DNA of 64,000 nt from Bacteroidota bacterium (GCA_023428695.1 JAEYWY010000035.1:248001-312000); one strand, 5' to 3'; numbered from the stretch's first letter, positions 41,771 through 52,159 are shown. The notes: generated by a model not told the origin, from the letters alone. Numbers and translations are program-made.

Positions 41771-43851
41771 AACTTTTTCTGTAGCTCAATAAAATCACAA
41801 ATAATATTAAACGCCTCGTCCAGACCAGCGTCGCGCGACAGCGAGTTCATCCAACCCTCACTAACCTGACTCGCATACACATCAAACTGCATATGAGGTT
41901 TTGCGAATTCGTGGAAGACCACGCGATATGAGTTTGTCCTGTTCTGCAGCGCAGCATTCAGGGCAGTAAACCATTTTTCATTTTCACGTCGCAGCGTAAG
42001 CATGTCCGTCCACGTTATTTGTGCCCCGGACCCGCGACTTGCAGACGACTTGAATCCCGCAAATTTTTCTATCATTCCAAATGTCGGCGAATCTTTCTGA
42101 CGCAGCAAACTTTTACGTCTGAGTTCATCGACAGGCAGAGATGGATACGGAGTGTAGTAAGTCTTTTTTGAAACCGAGTCCGGCGGCAGAGAAAACGGGA
42201 TCGACTTCTCACGTACATCGAAAATGTCGTAAACGTCAGGAAAAGTAATATCGGGTTCCACGCCGGATTGCTGTACTGACTTTCCATTGATACGATAAAG
42301 TTTCGAGGAAGTAATCGCACAATATCCCGTTTTTGTCGAAGGTCCAAACTGCGCCAGATTCGAAATCAGTTCATTGTTTTCGACCGCGAAAATTTGTTGA
42401 CCTACACCTTTTCCAAACGACGTACTTCCCACGATCAAGGCACGGCGGTGATCCTGGAGCGATGCGGCTACAACTTCTGAAGCAGACGCACTTAATCCAT
42501 TTATCATTACTACAAGCGGTCCGTCATAAACAGTACCGCGATTAATATCTTTTAAGATAATCGCGTCTCGCCCCTTCTCAACCATCAGTGCTATTGGCCC
42601 AACTTCAATGAAGATACCGGAAAGGTCTCGCGCCTCGGAAAGCGATCCACCCCGATTGAATCGCAGGTCAAGAACGATACCGTCGATGTTCTCCTTCTTT
42701 AGTTTGATGATCTCCTTGGCAACGTCGGCAGCACAGCTTGCATGCTCGTCCTTCCAATTGCCATAGAATCCAGGCAGGGAGATGTAGCCTATCTTCTTAC
42801 GCCCCTCAAGGACGAATGCCCGGACTACATTATCATCCGTTTTGATTTTTTCCTTTCTTAAAGAAACGGTGGAGAGAAGCCCGCCGGGTTTTCGAAGTTC
42901 AAGTTCAAGGGTAGCATGATTAAATTCCCGGAAGTATTCGTCGAATTCATTTTCATCCATCCCGATTGTCTCAACCCATTCCCTGCCGGACCATCGCATA
43001 CGTTCAACCCTGTCACCGATGTTGATCTGACCTGACTTCCAGGCGGGCCCTCCGGGAAGAAGGCCGGAGATCACAACATCGTTATCCCGAAACTCGAAAT
43101 CAATACCAAGCTGATATCCTTCGACGGTGACGGCGGCGAGAAAGTTCTCCATCTGCGTCTTCGACATATAACCCGTATGCGGATCGAATACACTTCCGAT
43201 TGCAGAAATGAATTGCGCGTGCATTTGATTTGTGAATCCAACTGAGGGCTTAAGTCGTTTGCGAATCTCACGTGCGTACCGGTTCGCAAGTGCGTCTGTT
43301 TTTTCCTGCGACCTATTCCGGAAGAAATCGGCATCCGTCCCTCGGGGTGATGCGATTCGTTCGGCAGCCAGTTCCTGAAGAAGCTCATACCGGAACCGTT
43401 GCAGCCATTTATTCTTCAGAGAAAGTTCATCGTCGGCCCAGACAGAATCGGGCGATGATATATGTTTGACGGATGCGACGTCGACTGTGGTTTTTGCTTC
43501 ATCAATGAGATGACCCGCGCGCTCAAGAGCCGCCTGGTAGCGTTCCAGAAGACGTGGGTAGAAGATCCATGACAATCCATTCAGGTCATTATCAATGTGA
43601 AGTTCATGCTTTCGAAGAGCGATAATGTCCTCACTGGTAAAATACATCTTCGAAGGATCGAGATTAGCAATCAGGTAGTCGAAGAGCTGTTTTGAAAACT
43701 CATCGTCAATCAGCCGCGGGACAATGTGTGACCGCTTGAACATTTTGGTCACTCGACGCGCTTCGGTCTCGGTCGGCGATGACTGGCCATTGCCGGATAC
43801 TACCAGGGTGAGAAACAATAAAATCAATGACACCAAACGCATGGGAACCAT
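41767..43851 (-). CDS. prc: Tail-specific protease Prc/Tsp (family S41)
   Basis: A 694-residue periplasmic protease with a signal (MRLVSLILLFLTLVVSG; alternative ATG at 43842). N-terminal Tsp domain (about 30-215), PDZ (about 240-330, VISGLLPGGPAWKSGQINIGDRV), the S41 core (VLDLRFNRGGSL) with nucleophile near S456 in GLSASASEV and lysine K481 in TSFGKGVGQQ, and a C-terminal helical part. Prc degrades proteins with non-polar C-termini, including lipoproteins and peptidoglycan hydrolases. It heads an operon with the LIC11966-like, beta-CA-like and phosphatase genes. Confidence 0.93.
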   Translation of the reverse strand: MVPMRLVSLILLFLTLVVSGNGQSSPTETEARRVTKMFKRSHIVPRLIDDEFSKQLFDYLIANLDPSKMYFTSEDIIALRKHELHIDNDLNGLSWIFYPRLLERYQAALERAGHLIDEAKTTVDVASVKHISSPDSVWADDELSLKNKWLQRFRYELLQELAAERIASPRGTDADFFRNRSQEKTDALANRYAREIRKRLKPSVGFTNQMHAQFISAIGSVFDPHTGYMSKTQMENFLAAVTVEGYQLGIDFEFRDNDVVISGLLPGGPAWKSGQINIGDRVERMRWSGREWVETIGMDENEFDEYFREFNHATLELELRKPGGLLSTVSLRKEKIKTDDNVVRAFVLEGRKKIGYISLPGFYGNWKDEHASCAADVAKEIIKLKKENIDGIVLDLRFNRGGSLSEARDLSGIFIEVGPIALMVEKGRDAIILKDINRGTVYDGPLVVMINGLSASASEVVAASLQDHRRALIVGSTSFGKGVGQQIFAVENNELISNLAQFGPSTKTGYCAITSSKLYRINGKSVQQSGVEPDITFPDVYDIFDVREKSIPFSLPPDSVSKKTYYTPYPSLPVDELRRKSLLRQKDSPTFGMIEKFAGFKSSASRGSGAQITWTDMLTLRRENEKWFTALNAALQNRTNSYRVVFHEFAKPHMQFDVYASQVSEGWMNSLSRDAGLDEAFNIICDFIELQKKL

Positions 43852-43937
43852 TTCCGCGAAGACGCTGCACCGATAACACGGTGAGTGATCTCGGATTATT
43901 GATATTTTTGCTTGAAAGATAACTATAAGGAATCAAA

Positions 43938-44663
43938 ATGTACGACTCGTATAAGGAAATCCTGGCTGCACTCAGATCCGCAGGTGGAAAGGCCAAAAAC
44001 GACGCTTTTCTGGACAGGTACCTTGGGACCTCCCATCCTAAATACTCCATTACCACACCGGTCCTGCGAAAGATTGCCCACGAGTGGATGAAAACGAACC
44101 GGGAAATTTCCGCGGAAGAACTCGTTGAGGTACTGACGAATCTCATCGAAGGCAAGACGTTTACGGAGAAAATCATGGCAGGCGTGATGTTGGGGTATGC
44201 GACTTCTGCACAGCGCACGTTCGACATCAAGATCTTTGATCATTGGCTAAGTCAACTTGAAGGCTGGGCCGAAATTGACGCACTATGTTCAGGAAAGTAC
44301 AGCCTTAATGAAATCCCGCGCAACTGGAAAGCGTGGTCTAAACAACTGGTGCGATTCAACAAAAGCAGGGAAATCCAGAAACGCAGGGCTTCACTTGTTT
44401 TAATGTGTTCGCCCTTGTCGCATTCCGGCGATGCAGCCTTACGCGAGATGGCCTTTACATTGATCGATCGGGTAAAGCATGAAAAAGAAATCCTGATTAC
44501 AAAAGCGATCTCGTGGTTGCTCCGAAGTATGATTCGTCATCATCACGATGCTGTAATGGATTACATCAACGACAACGCAGAAACACTTCCCGCAATAGCA
44601 GTAAGGGAAACAAGAAAAAAACTTGAAACAGGGCGAAAGACTACGCGAAGATCAACAACGTAA
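43938..44663 (+). CDS. AlkD-like HEAT-repeat DNA alkylation repair protein
   Basis: A 241-residue alpha-solenoid protein of the AlkD/AlkC-like group (KYSITTPVLRKIAHEWMK, TFTEKIMAGVML, WLSQLEGWAEIDALCSG, KYSLNEIPRNWKAWSKQLVRF, RRASLVLMCSPL, ITKAISWLLRSMIRHH). AlkD removes positively charged alkylated bases without flipping. The tail is basic (RKKLETGRKTTRR). Its stop is adjacent to the stop of the convergent HemG-like gene. Confidence 0.88.
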   Translation: MYDSYKEILAALRSAGGKAKNDAFLDRYLGTSHPKYSITTPVLRKIAHEWMKTNREISAEELVEVLTNLIEGKTFTEKIMAGVMLGYATSAQRTFDIKIFDHWLSQLEGWAEIDALCSGKYSLNEIPRNWKAWSKQLVRFNKSREIQKRRASLVLMCSPLSHSGDAALREMAFTLIDRVKHEKEILITKAISWLLRSMIRHHHDAVMDYINDNAETLPAIAVRETRKKLETGRKTTRRSTT

Positions 44664-45209
44664 TCAATGGAGTACCGGCTCGACGCGTTCAACGAAAGCC
44701 GTCATTGATTGCCTGAGCAAATCCCAGTCGGTATAAATATGATCGCGCGAGGTGTCGGTGACCGCCCCGGCTTTTTTCATGATCGAACGTATCAGCATCT
44801 TTTTGATGAAGCCGTATTGTGTGTACAACAATGCACCGGCTACCTGTTCAACAATAACGGGTTTCCATCCGCTCACTTCAAGGAAGTGCCGGGTTGTCTC
44901 CTCGAGACTTCTTCTCGCTTCGGGATCTTTGTTAGTTATCGACAATCCTACAGACAGGAATGCGCAAGGTATTCTGTTAAGCATACCTGCGTTGATGGTG
45001 GCATAGTCAACAATTTCGTTGCGATATTGACCCGCATGAATAGAGGCAGTGACAACTACCGCATCGAAGTCGCCAAGGTTCGGTTTAACGTCTCCAGGCA
45101 CGCTTATCACTTTCAGGTTGTGCTGAGCAAGACACGTTTTGGTAGCCAGGAAGTCAGCTATTCTCCTTGTGTGCCCGTCGGTAGTTGAGTAGGCAATTAA
45201 TACGTTCAT
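44664..45209 (-). CDS. hemG: HemG-like flavodoxin (menaquinone-dependent protoporphyrinogen oxidase type)
   Basis: A 181-residue flavodoxin-fold protein (ATG at 45209; MNVLIAYSTTDGHTRRIADFLA). FMN loop is YSTTDGHT, followed by VVVTASIHAGQYRNEIVDYA, LSVGLSITNK and the C-terminal phrase YTDWDLLRQSMTAFVERV, all typical of HemG. It oxidises protoporphyrinogen IX with quinone. A longer reading frame up to 45299 lacks support. Confidence in family high, in physiological role moderate. Confidence 0.88.
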   Translation of the reverse strand: MNVLIAYSTTDGHTRRIADFLATKTCLAQHNLKVISVPGDVKPNLGDFDAVVVTASIHAGQYRNEIVDYATINAGMLNRIPCAFLSVGLSITNKDPEARRSLEETTRHFLEVSGWKPVIVEQVAGALLYTQYGFIKKMLIRSIMKKAGAVTDTSRDHIYTDWDLLRQSMTAFVERVEPVLH

Positions 45210-45362
45210 GGCGAAAAGAGTGGAAGCAATTAAAGAAATCAGCGCGGATGATAAGGTGACTTTAATCACCCCGGGTACTGATTGATATCCACCGGGCAAG
45301 GAATCATTTTGGGATCACCGGCATGTGAACCCCGCGAAATCAGGGGATTCGCGGCATCGGCA

Positions 45363-45812
45363 TCAGTCCTCCTGGCCGATCTTCTGTTTGAGGATGCTGT
45401 GTTGGATGCGGAACGTGAGAAAATCCTGCGTGGTTTGCACGGAAATCCTTCGACTGGTCAGTGTATTGGTTTTCGTTTCCAATGTGAAGAGTAACTGGCC
45501 GTCGACGAGGTATACGATTACGGGGGATATGTTGTACGCCTGTTTAAGTCTTTCAAAAGACTTCTCTGTCAAAACCATATAAAACTCCAGCATTCCCGGG
45601 TATTCGGTTATTGGTGAAATGCTTTCGATTTCGTCTGAAGTCACAAGGGGTTTCTCGGCCAGGCACACACTGGTTTTTTCAACTACTACCTGCCTGGCGT
45701 TTTTCGTGTTTCTCGGGCAGTTGTAGGTCAGGAACATCCCGGTTTGACCACTTACCGTGGTCGCACCTGTAAGCACAAACAAGCAGATGACAAGGACTGA
45801 CCGAAACGACAT
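45363..45812 (-). CDS. Exported small protein of unknown function
   Basis: A 149-residue protein with a signal MSFRSVLVICLFVLTGATTVSGQ. The mature part is an alternating alpha/beta sequence with FYMVLTEKSFERLKQAYN and VIVYLVDGQLLFTLETKT, which recalls the P1 head of SecD but is too short to assign. Single gene. Confidence 0.7.
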   Translation of the reverse strand: MSFRSVLVICLFVLTGATTVSGQTGMFLTYNCPRNTKNARQVVVEKTSVCLAEKPLVTSDEIESISPITEYPGMLEFYMVLTEKSFERLKQAYNISPVIVYLVDGQLLFTLETKTNTLTSRRISVQTTQDFLTFRIQHSILKQKIGQED

Positions 45813-45932
45813 ACTTTGGTAGCTTTCTATCTAATTTACGAAAAGGTTTTACCTGTCCAGCCCCTGATCCTTTAATTGGGTGCCGACTAATGGCTCAAGG
45901 CACCGGAGTACGGATAATAATTCCTTTTACGT

Positions 45933-45964
45933 AAAAAAAGGCTGTGGATTTCGCCACAGCCTTG
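45933..45964 (-). terminator. Rho-independent terminator of the SusCD operon
   Basis: AAGGCTGTGG-ATTTCG-CCACAGCCTT, 10-bp stem at 45938-45963; on the reverse strand it is followed by a T run (the A run at 45933-45939). It is about 40 nt after the SusD stop. Confidence 0.85.
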
Positions 45965-46004
45965 CGCCCAAATAACCAGAAACGGCTATCCCTTAACCAT
46001 TATA

Positions 46005-47384
46005 CTAATCAACGTCCCACCAAACCTTACCATAAAGACTCTCGCTTCCGCCAAACTGGCGCTGAACAGCTTCATTGTAATTATTCGTATTGTTGAATTG
46101 TTCGGACTCGACGTAGATTAACCTGTTCGGTACAGCTGCGCCTTCCGGTTCGACCAGGTTTTCGGGGTAACCAGTACGCCTCCATTCTGCCCAGGCTTCA
46201 TACCCATGCATGAACAAATGAATCCAACGCTGTGTTGCGATTTGTTTGATTGCCTGAGCAGGATCATACACAATCGAAGCCTCGGCAAGGAACGTTTCCA
46301 GCCCATCTGTTGAACCTGTCCACTGCAGGAACGACTGCTCAATCGCTCCCTCATAATGAGCCTGCGCTTCAGCGTCACCTCCGGGTATCCAGTCCAGCTT
46401 CGCGGCTTCAGCCATCGCGAACAAGATCTGCGCATATGTCACCAGTTGTACTTTGGAATCCTGCCTTGCTATTTCGTCCCCAAGCAGCGAATATTTTTCA
46501 GTATCGAAATTCACGATATCGCCATAGAGTTGGCCAACGTATTCGCCACTTTCCCTGGCGGGATTTCCGAACACAGATAACCGGGGGTCGTTTACAGGTT
46601 TCATTTCATTGACGAGGCCTTCAGTTAGCGCCCACCACTCGCGACCAAGCACGGTAACCTGACCGTACCAGTAACCCTGATTGTTCGCATCGGCGAGATG
46701 TCTGAACACAAGGTTGTCATTGTTGGAAGTCATCACACCATCATTGAGTGCATCCACAAACTCTGTTTTTCCGCGGCCGGGATCAACTTCCGAAAGGCGA
46801 AGCGCCATCAGCAAACGAATCGAGTTGGCGAGTTTCCTCCATCGATCCATGTTTCCGCCGTAAATGATATCGCTTGAAAGCTGGCCTGTCACTTCCATTT
46901 CGCTTGCTTCCTTCAACATGGCAAACAAATCATCATAGATTTCTTCCTGGGTGTCGTACGCAGGGGTCAGGTTGGAGGCACCTTTCAGCGCGTCGTTAAA
47001 CGGAACGTCGCCCCAGCGGTCGGTGATATTCCAGAAGTAGTATGCCTTCAGGATTTTTGCAACCATTATCTCCGGACTTGCATTCGAATTTTGCAAAACC
47101 GTTTCTATGTTGATCAGCGGTCCCTGGTACCATCCGTAAAAACTCGTACTGGCTTGCGGATATAGCGATGTAGTTACGTATTGGGTTTCCGCCAGATACT
47201 GTGCGAGGAATTCTCCCTGCGGCGATTCACTCAAATCCGGAAGAGAAAGCATCGCGCTCGCAAGCAACTGGGGTCCGGATGCAACGCTGGGTTGATTGGG
47301 ATTTTTATTGATTTCCTCGTCAAACTCGTTGCACGATCCGGCAAACAACGCTGCAGTTAACAACAGAAAATATATCTTTTTCAT
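46005..47384 (-). CDS. SusD/RagB-family outer-membrane lipoprotein (SusD-like_2 type)
   Basis: A 459-residue lipoprotein; lipobox LFAGSC with C18. It has the family start EINKNPNQPS, a helical core with TDRWGDVPFNDAL (about residue 115-130), IYGGNMDRWRKLANSIRLLMALRL and the C-terminal EAWAEWRRTGYP and NRLIYVESEQ phrases of the SusD-like_2 (pfam12771) group. It binds nutrient at the cell surface and hands it to SusC, which is 11 nt upstream. The substrate cannot be read from the sequence; no glycosidase or peptidase is adjacent in the operon. Confidence 0.93.
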   Translation of the reverse strand: MKKIYFLLLTAALFAGSCNEFDEEINKNPNQPSVASGPQLLASAMLSLPDLSESPQGEFLAQYLAETQYVTTSLYPQASTSFYGWYQGPLINIETVLQNSNASPEIMVAKILKAYYFWNITDRWGDVPFNDALKGASNLTPAYDTQEEIYDDLFAMLKEASEMEVTGQLSSDIIYGGNMDRWRKLANSIRLLMALRLSEVDPGRGKTEFVDALNDGVMTSNNDNLVFRHLADANNQGYWYGQVTVLGREWWALTEGLVNEMKPVNDPRLSVFGNPARESGEYVGQLYGDIVNFDTEKYSLLGDEIARQDSKVQLVTYAQILFAMAEAAKLDWIPGGDAEAQAHYEGAIEQSFLQWTGSTDGLETFLAEASIVYDPAQAIKQIATQRWIHLFMHGYEAWAEWRRTGYPENLVEPEGAAVPNRLIYVESEQFNNTNNYNEAVQRQFGGSESLYGKVWWDVD

Positions 47385-47395
47385 GATCGTTGAAT

Positions 47396-50300
47396 TTAGA
47401 ACGTGAAGTTGAGATTAAATCCGTATGAACGAACAGTGTTAATTTGTCCTGATTCATACCAACTGATGGACTGCCCGCCGGTTGATAACTCGGAAGGATC
47501 GAGTCCCTCGGGTGCTTTCTGATAAAGCATCGCCGGGTTCCGCGCAACGAACGCGATACCAACACGGTTGAATGGCAACTTGCTCCAGTCGTTCTTATCG
47601 AACCAATAGCCCAACCGTACTTCGCGCAGTTTCACGTAGGTCGCGTCAATAAGCCATTCTTCATAGACGCGTCTTCCAACAACGCCCCAGTAAGTCTGCG
47701 GATTCACGTATGCGGTTACAGGTTCCCCGGTTTGTGCAGAGATGCCTTCAACTTTCATCCCACCGCCTTCAGCGAGAGGATCGCGGACATTAAATCCTTT
47801 GTCATTTGTGGCCACGGTAATCGGGTCGAGTCCGGTTCTTACGGCAAGCATCTTCGAGCGGCTGAAGAATTGACCACCGATCTGGAAATCAATCATCGCA
47901 GACAACTCGAATTTCTTGTACCTCAGGATATTTTGAAATCCTCCTGTGAAATCCGGAAGAATTGTTCCGAAGTCGTACGTCGCATCCGTGAACAATGGCA
48001 TGTTGTTGTTATCAAGAAGGATCTTACCCGTGGCTTCGTCACGTTGATAAGCCTGTCCTACGAGACTTCCAAACGGTTTTCCTTCATATGAATTCAGATA
48101 ACTCGATACGGACGAGTACCGTGTGGTTCCATACTGGTAAACTGAAATACCCGGGTACAATTCGACAACCATATTGCGGTTGCGGCTGATATTAAACATC
48201 ACGTCCCAATTGAGGTCGCGGGTCTTGACAGGATTCCCCGTGAGGGCAAATTCGATACCGTTGTTTTCAATTTGACCAGCATTAATCGTTGCTGAACCGT
48301 AACCACTTGTTCCCGACACGTCGAGGCGGAGAATCTGATTCTTATTGATTTGCTTGTACCAGGTGAATGAAGCACCGAGCCGGCCATCGAAAAATTTCAG
48401 GTCAATACCTGCTTCATATGAGTGCGCAAATGACGGCTTGATACTCGGATTGTTCAGGTTGTCCGGAACAGAAAGCGTATTTGCCGTCACACTACCTGCA
48501 TACACCGTTCCTACGGAATAGAAAGAACTTGTTTCGTACGGACTGAGGTCAGAACCTGCCTGCGCATAGCTCACCCGTATTTTTCCAAGAGACATCGGCT
48601 CCCAGTGTGCAAGTTCGCTGAAAACCACACTTCCGGAAACTGACGGATACCAGTATGAATTGTTGTCAGGCGGAAGTGCTGAAGAGTTATCGTTTCTGAC
48701 AGATGCATCGAGGAAGTAAGTGTCTCTGTATCCCAGGGACGCCATGGCGTAAAGACTGCGAATTTGTTTCCGGAGCAGGTAGGAAGACACATCAGGTCGG
48801 TCGATCGATGCCTCGATGTTGTAAAAACCCGGTGCTGAAAGCCCGCCAACCGTGGACATGGAGAGGTATGAATACTTCCGATCGTAAATGTTTCCACCCA
48901 CAATACCATTAACAGAAAAATCGCCGAAGGTTTTGTCGTATTGGGCCATGAATTCGTAGTTCATCTCGCGATTTTGAAATTTTCCCGTCGAGTACCCGGG
49001 TGTTCCGGTTCCACCGAAAGCACGGCGTGACTCAATGTTCTGCGTGAACAAATCAGAACGAATGAAACCACTAAGGGTAAAGTCTGGTAATACCTTGTAC
49101 TTTAATCCGATATCGCCGAACACGCGGTCGCGGTTGTCGTTCGACGGGTTTTCATAAGCGAGGAAGTACGGGTTCGCCCAGTACAACGGATCAAAACTTG
49201 TCATTTCTCCTGTAGACGCACTTGGGCGGCTCAAATTCCAGTTAACGAATGTTCCATCCGCATACTCGTAGTTTTTCAAACGCTTCATGTCAACGTTGCG
49301 CTGGAACCATTGGTTAAGGTAACGCGATCCGTCTTCAGACCCCTGACCCGGCCGTTGTGCGGTGTTCGTTGCATAGTTAAAGTTTGCCGCGACGTTGAGT
49401 TTAGGCGTGATATCCATGCCGGCACTAAGGCCCAGGTTATTCCTGCGAAGAAATGTATTTGGTTCCACCCCTTCGATACGGGTGTCATTAAAACTGATTC
49501 TGAAGTTTGTATTATTCCCGCCCCCGGTAACTGATATTCCGTTATTCCAGCTGTAACCGGTTTCAAAGTAATCTTCGATGTTGGTCGGATGAGGAACGAA
49601 AGGAGTCAGTTGTCCATATGTTGGATCCTGCGGATAAAAACTGAATACCTCGCGGACAAGAGTTCCATCCATCCGGGGACCCCAGCTTTCATCGACAGAC
49701 ATGTCAACATACTTATCGCCATTTGGCAACGTGCGCCAGTTTTGACTGGATCCACCTCCATATTGATTCTGATACGGCATGAAGTTGCCAACCTTCTCAA
49801 CGAAGAACGCCGAGTTGAGTTCAACAGAAACCGGCCGTGCCTTACTACCCTTTTTGGTTGTGATCATCACGACACCGTACTGACCACGAATACCATAAAG
49901 CGCAGACGCTGCAGGTCCTTTTAGAACGTTAATTGTTTCAATGTCTTCAGGGTTTACATCCTGGCCGAGGTTACCCAAATCCACACCGGAGGAACCGGAG
50001 AAATTCGCATTTGATATCGGCGTGCCGTCAACGACGATAAGCGGTTGGTCTCCGCCAGTAATTGAATTCACACCACGGATTTTGATTTTCTGTGTTCCAC
50101 CCATACTCGCTCCGGAAGAACCAACCACCTGAACACCGGCAATTTTGCCCGCTAACGAGCCGAGTACGTTTTGTTCTTTTGTAAAGGTCAGATTTTCACC
50201 TTTGACCTCCTGAGTGGCATAACCAAGTGAACGCTCCTCGCGCGTTACACCCAGTGCTGTTACGACGACAAGTTCCAGCGATGTAACGTCGGCAACAAGT

Positions 50301-50977
50301 GCAACATCAATCACTGTCTGGTTATTAATCGGGATCTCCTGTGATTCGAATCCGATGTAGGAAAACTGGAGAATGCCACCACCATCGGGAAGTGTAAGTT
50401 CATACCTGCCATTGGCATCGGTAGCTGTACCGAGTGTTGTTCCCTTGAGAATAACACTCACACCGGCGAGTTCGCCGCCATCGACTTCGCGGACAGTCCC
50501 GGATACGGTATGAACAACGACCGGGGATTGTTCCGTAAACATATCCGTTGACGTCGTTTGTTGTCTGCGTACGATCAGAATGTTCCGGTTGATTTCCTTG
50601 TACGTGAATGGTGTATTACTCAGTATCAATGTGAGCGTTTCCGCAACAGTGCGTTTTGCTTCGGGAAGGTTTACCTTGTCAATAGCGGCAATTTCCTTAT
50701 ACCGGTACACAAACCGGAACGGAGTGATCTTTTCAATTTTCTTGACAGCACTGGCGAGTGACTCGTTTTCGAGTGCCAGTACAACCTCAACATCCTTTGT
50801 TCCCTGCCCTCCGGCGGGAGTCGCCAGGAGCAACTCAATGCTTGTCATGAGCAAGGCCAGAAAAAGGACACTAATACGCATAACCTGTCTCGTTAATGGA
50901 TGCCGGATGAAGTCTCGCCATTCATTCAGGGCCGTAAATGGAAGACTCCCTTCTGCACGGGGTACAGAAAAATTCAT
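47396..50977 (-). CDS. SusC/RagA-family TonB-dependent transporter with STN domain
   Basis: A 1193-residue outer-membrane transporter. It has a signal region (hydrophobic at about 33-55), STN domain (about 60-135, KIEKITPFRFVYRYKEIAAI), carboxypeptidase-D-like domain (about 152-230), TonB box and plug (about 245-370, SLGYATQEVKGENL, KIRGVNSITGGDQPLIVVDG, DIETINVLKGPAASALYGIRG) and a 22-strand barrel ending FNLNFTF. An STN domain interacts with a FecR anti-sigma factor; the FecR and sigma genes directly upstream give the partner. Confidence 0.95.
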   Translation of the reverse strand: MNFSVPRAEGSLPFTALNEWRDFIRHPLTRQVMRISVLFLALLMTSIELLLATPAGGQGTKDVEVVLALENESLASAVKKIEKITPFRFVYRYKEIAAIDKVNLPEAKRTVAETLTLILSNTPFTYKEINRNILIVRRQQTTSTDMFTEQSPVVVHTVSGTVREVDGGELAGVSVILKGTTLGTATDANGRYELTLPDGGGILQFSYIGFESQEIPINNQTVIDVALVADVTSLELVVVTALGVTREERSLGYATQEVKGENLTFTKEQNVLGSLAGKIAGVQVVGSSGASMGGTQKIKIRGVNSITGGDQPLIVVDGTPISNANFSGSSGVDLGNLGQDVNPEDIETINVLKGPAASALYGIRGQYGVVMITTKKGSKARPVSVELNSAFFVEKVGNFMPYQNQYGGGSSQNWRTLPNGDKYVDMSVDESWGPRMDGTLVREVFSFYPQDPTYGQLTPFVPHPTNIEDYFETGYSWNNGISVTGGGNNTNFRISFNDTRIEGVEPNTFLRRNNLGLSAGMDITPKLNVAANFNYATNTAQRPGQGSEDGSRYLNQWFQRNVDMKRLKNYEYADGTFVNWNLSRPSASTGEMTSFDPLYWANPYFLAYENPSNDNRDRVFGDIGLKYKVLPDFTLSGFIRSDLFTQNIESRRAFGGTGTPGYSTGKFQNREMNYEFMAQYDKTFGDFSVNGIVGGNIYDRKYSYLSMSTVGGLSAPGFYNIEASIDRPDVSSYLLRKQIRSLYAMASLGYRDTYFLDASVRNDNSSALPPDNNSYWYPSVSGSVVFSELAHWEPMSLGKIRVSYAQAGSDLSPYETSSFYSVGTVYAGSVTANTLSVPDNLNNPSIKPSFAHSYEAGIDLKFFDGRLGASFTWYKQINKNQILRLDVSGTSGYGSATINAGQIENNGIEFALTGNPVKTRDLNWDVMFNISRNRNMVVELYPGISVYQYGTTRYSSVSSYLNSYEGKPFGSLVGQAYQRDEATGKILLDNNNMPLFTDATYDFGTILPDFTGGFQNILRYKKFELSAMIDFQIGGQFFSRSKMLAVRTGLDPITVATNDKGFNVRDPLAEGGGMKVEGISAQTGEPVTAYVNPQTYWGVVGRRVYEEWLIDATYVKLREVRLGYWFDKNDWSKLPFNRVGIAFVARNPAMLYQKAPEGLDPSELSTGGQSISWYESGQINTVRSYGFNLNFTF

Positions 50978-51045
50978 ATTTTTGTAATGTTTAAGTGATT
51001 AGGAATTATTTAAACATCTGCAGCCGATGGCAGTCGGCGCAGCAA

Positions 51046-51070
51046 AGCTTCCTGCCCTGGGCAGGAAGCT
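51046..51070. other. Strong hairpin between fecR and susC
   Basis: AGCTTCCTGCC-CTG-GGCAGGAAGCT: a perfect 11-bp stem in the 165 nt between FecR stop and SusC start. A second hairpin, GCCGA-6 nt-TCGGC, is at 51023-51038. On the reverse (coding) strand only a short T run follows, so it may be an attenuator or processing site; on the forward strand CTTTTT follows. Confidence 0.65.
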
Positions 51071-51142
51071 CCTTTTTCATCAGGTTATGAGGCCGGTTTC
51101 TCTTCTCATAAAATGTTCAGTTTAGGTTTATTCAGGTTTTTT

Positions 51143-52159
51143 TTAACATCCTTCGCCTTTGATTACAATCATGCCGTCACGTTGCGTGAAGCTGGCATTA
51201 TTGAATTCGCAAATGACTTCGAGAATCTGATTCAGGTCTTCGTTGTGAACGAATGTTGCTGTGAACCGGCACTCACGAAGTCCGGTGTTCTCGAATGAAA
51301 TCGCAACACCAAAACGTTCCTCAAGACGCTTTACCGCCTCTCCCACTGTGATCTCATTAAAGTAAATATCGTTCTCTGCCCAGGCGACCGCCGATTTGCT
51401 GTTCACCTGTTGCTGTTCTGATTTTTTGTTCCTTCCGTTAAAAGTGATTTGCTGATCGGGTGTCAGAATGCCGATTTCTTTTTCCTCGTCACTAACCCGG
51501 ACTTTTCCGCGTGTAACTGTCACGGTGATATCGTTATCGGCGGCGTAAGCGCGAATATTAAAAGCGGTTCCGAGAACAGTTGTTCTCAGTGTCCCTGTAT
51601 GGACGATAAAAGGTTTCTCCGCGTCATGCCGAATGTCAAAGTAACCTTCACCGACAAGCCGCACTTCACGTGTACCCTCCTCATCAAAAGAGGCCGGATA
51701 ATCAAGCGTACTTCCGGCATTCAGGATAACTGTACTACCATCGGGAAGCTGAATAAAACGATGTTCATTTTCAGGAACCTCAATGCGGGCGTTGACTGCA
51801 GTTGCAATTTGGTGTTTTTGCGTGCCCTTATTGTTGAACTGATAAAGACCAAATATTGACGCAGCAATAATCGCGGTCACAGCCGCCGCAACATACCACC
51901 GATGCGTGTCCTTTGGACGTGTGGTTCTCATTGGGACGACCGGCGTACCTGTCAGAATTTCATTCAGGATTTCGTCAGTTTTTTCCCGCGGTAATTTTCG
52001 GTCAAGCAACGATGATTGCCATAGCGAATCCATCATCGCTGCCAGCGTGTCATCGTGTTGAAATGACTCGACCATCTGCCAGAATTCGGCTTTCTCAGCT
52101 TCCGTACAGCTGTCGTCGATATAGCGCTGAAAAAGCACCTTGAACCGGGCACTATCCAT
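51143..52159 (-). CDS. FecR-family anti-sigma factor
   Basis: A 338-residue protein (ATG at 52159; MDSARFKVLFQRYIDDSCTEAE). A cytoplasmic N-terminal region of about 85 residues binds sigma, one TM at about 93-115 (WYVAAAVTAIIAASIFGLYQF), then the FecR domain (LPDGSTVILNAGSTLDYPASF, GEGYFDIRHDAEKPFIVHTG, TTVLGTAFNIRAY) and a C-terminal secretin-like domain DUF4974 (VGEAVKRLEERFGVAISFEN). It relays the SusC signal to the ECF sigma factor upstream. Confidence 0.95.
   Translation of the reverse strand: MDSARFKVLFQRYIDDSCTEAEKAEFWQMVESFQHDDTLAAMMDSLWQSSLLDRKLPREKTDEILNEILTGTPVVPMRTTRPKDTHRWYVAAAVTAIIAASIFGLYQFNNKGTQKHQIATAVNARIEVPENEHRFIQLPDGSTVILNAGSTLDYPASFDEEGTREVRLVGEGYFDIRHDAEKPFIVHTGTLRTTVLGTAFNIRAYAADNDITVTVTRGKVRVSDEEKEIGILTPDQQITFNGRNKKSEQQQVNSKSAVAWAENDIYFNEITVGEAVKRLEERFGVAISFENTGLRECRFTATFVHNEDLNQILEVICEFNNASFTQRDGMIVIKGEGC

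Noticed and set aside
44709..45188. 159-codon forward frame opposite the HemG-like gene
   Set aside because: The opposite strand encodes a clear flavodoxin; the forward product has no recognisable feature.
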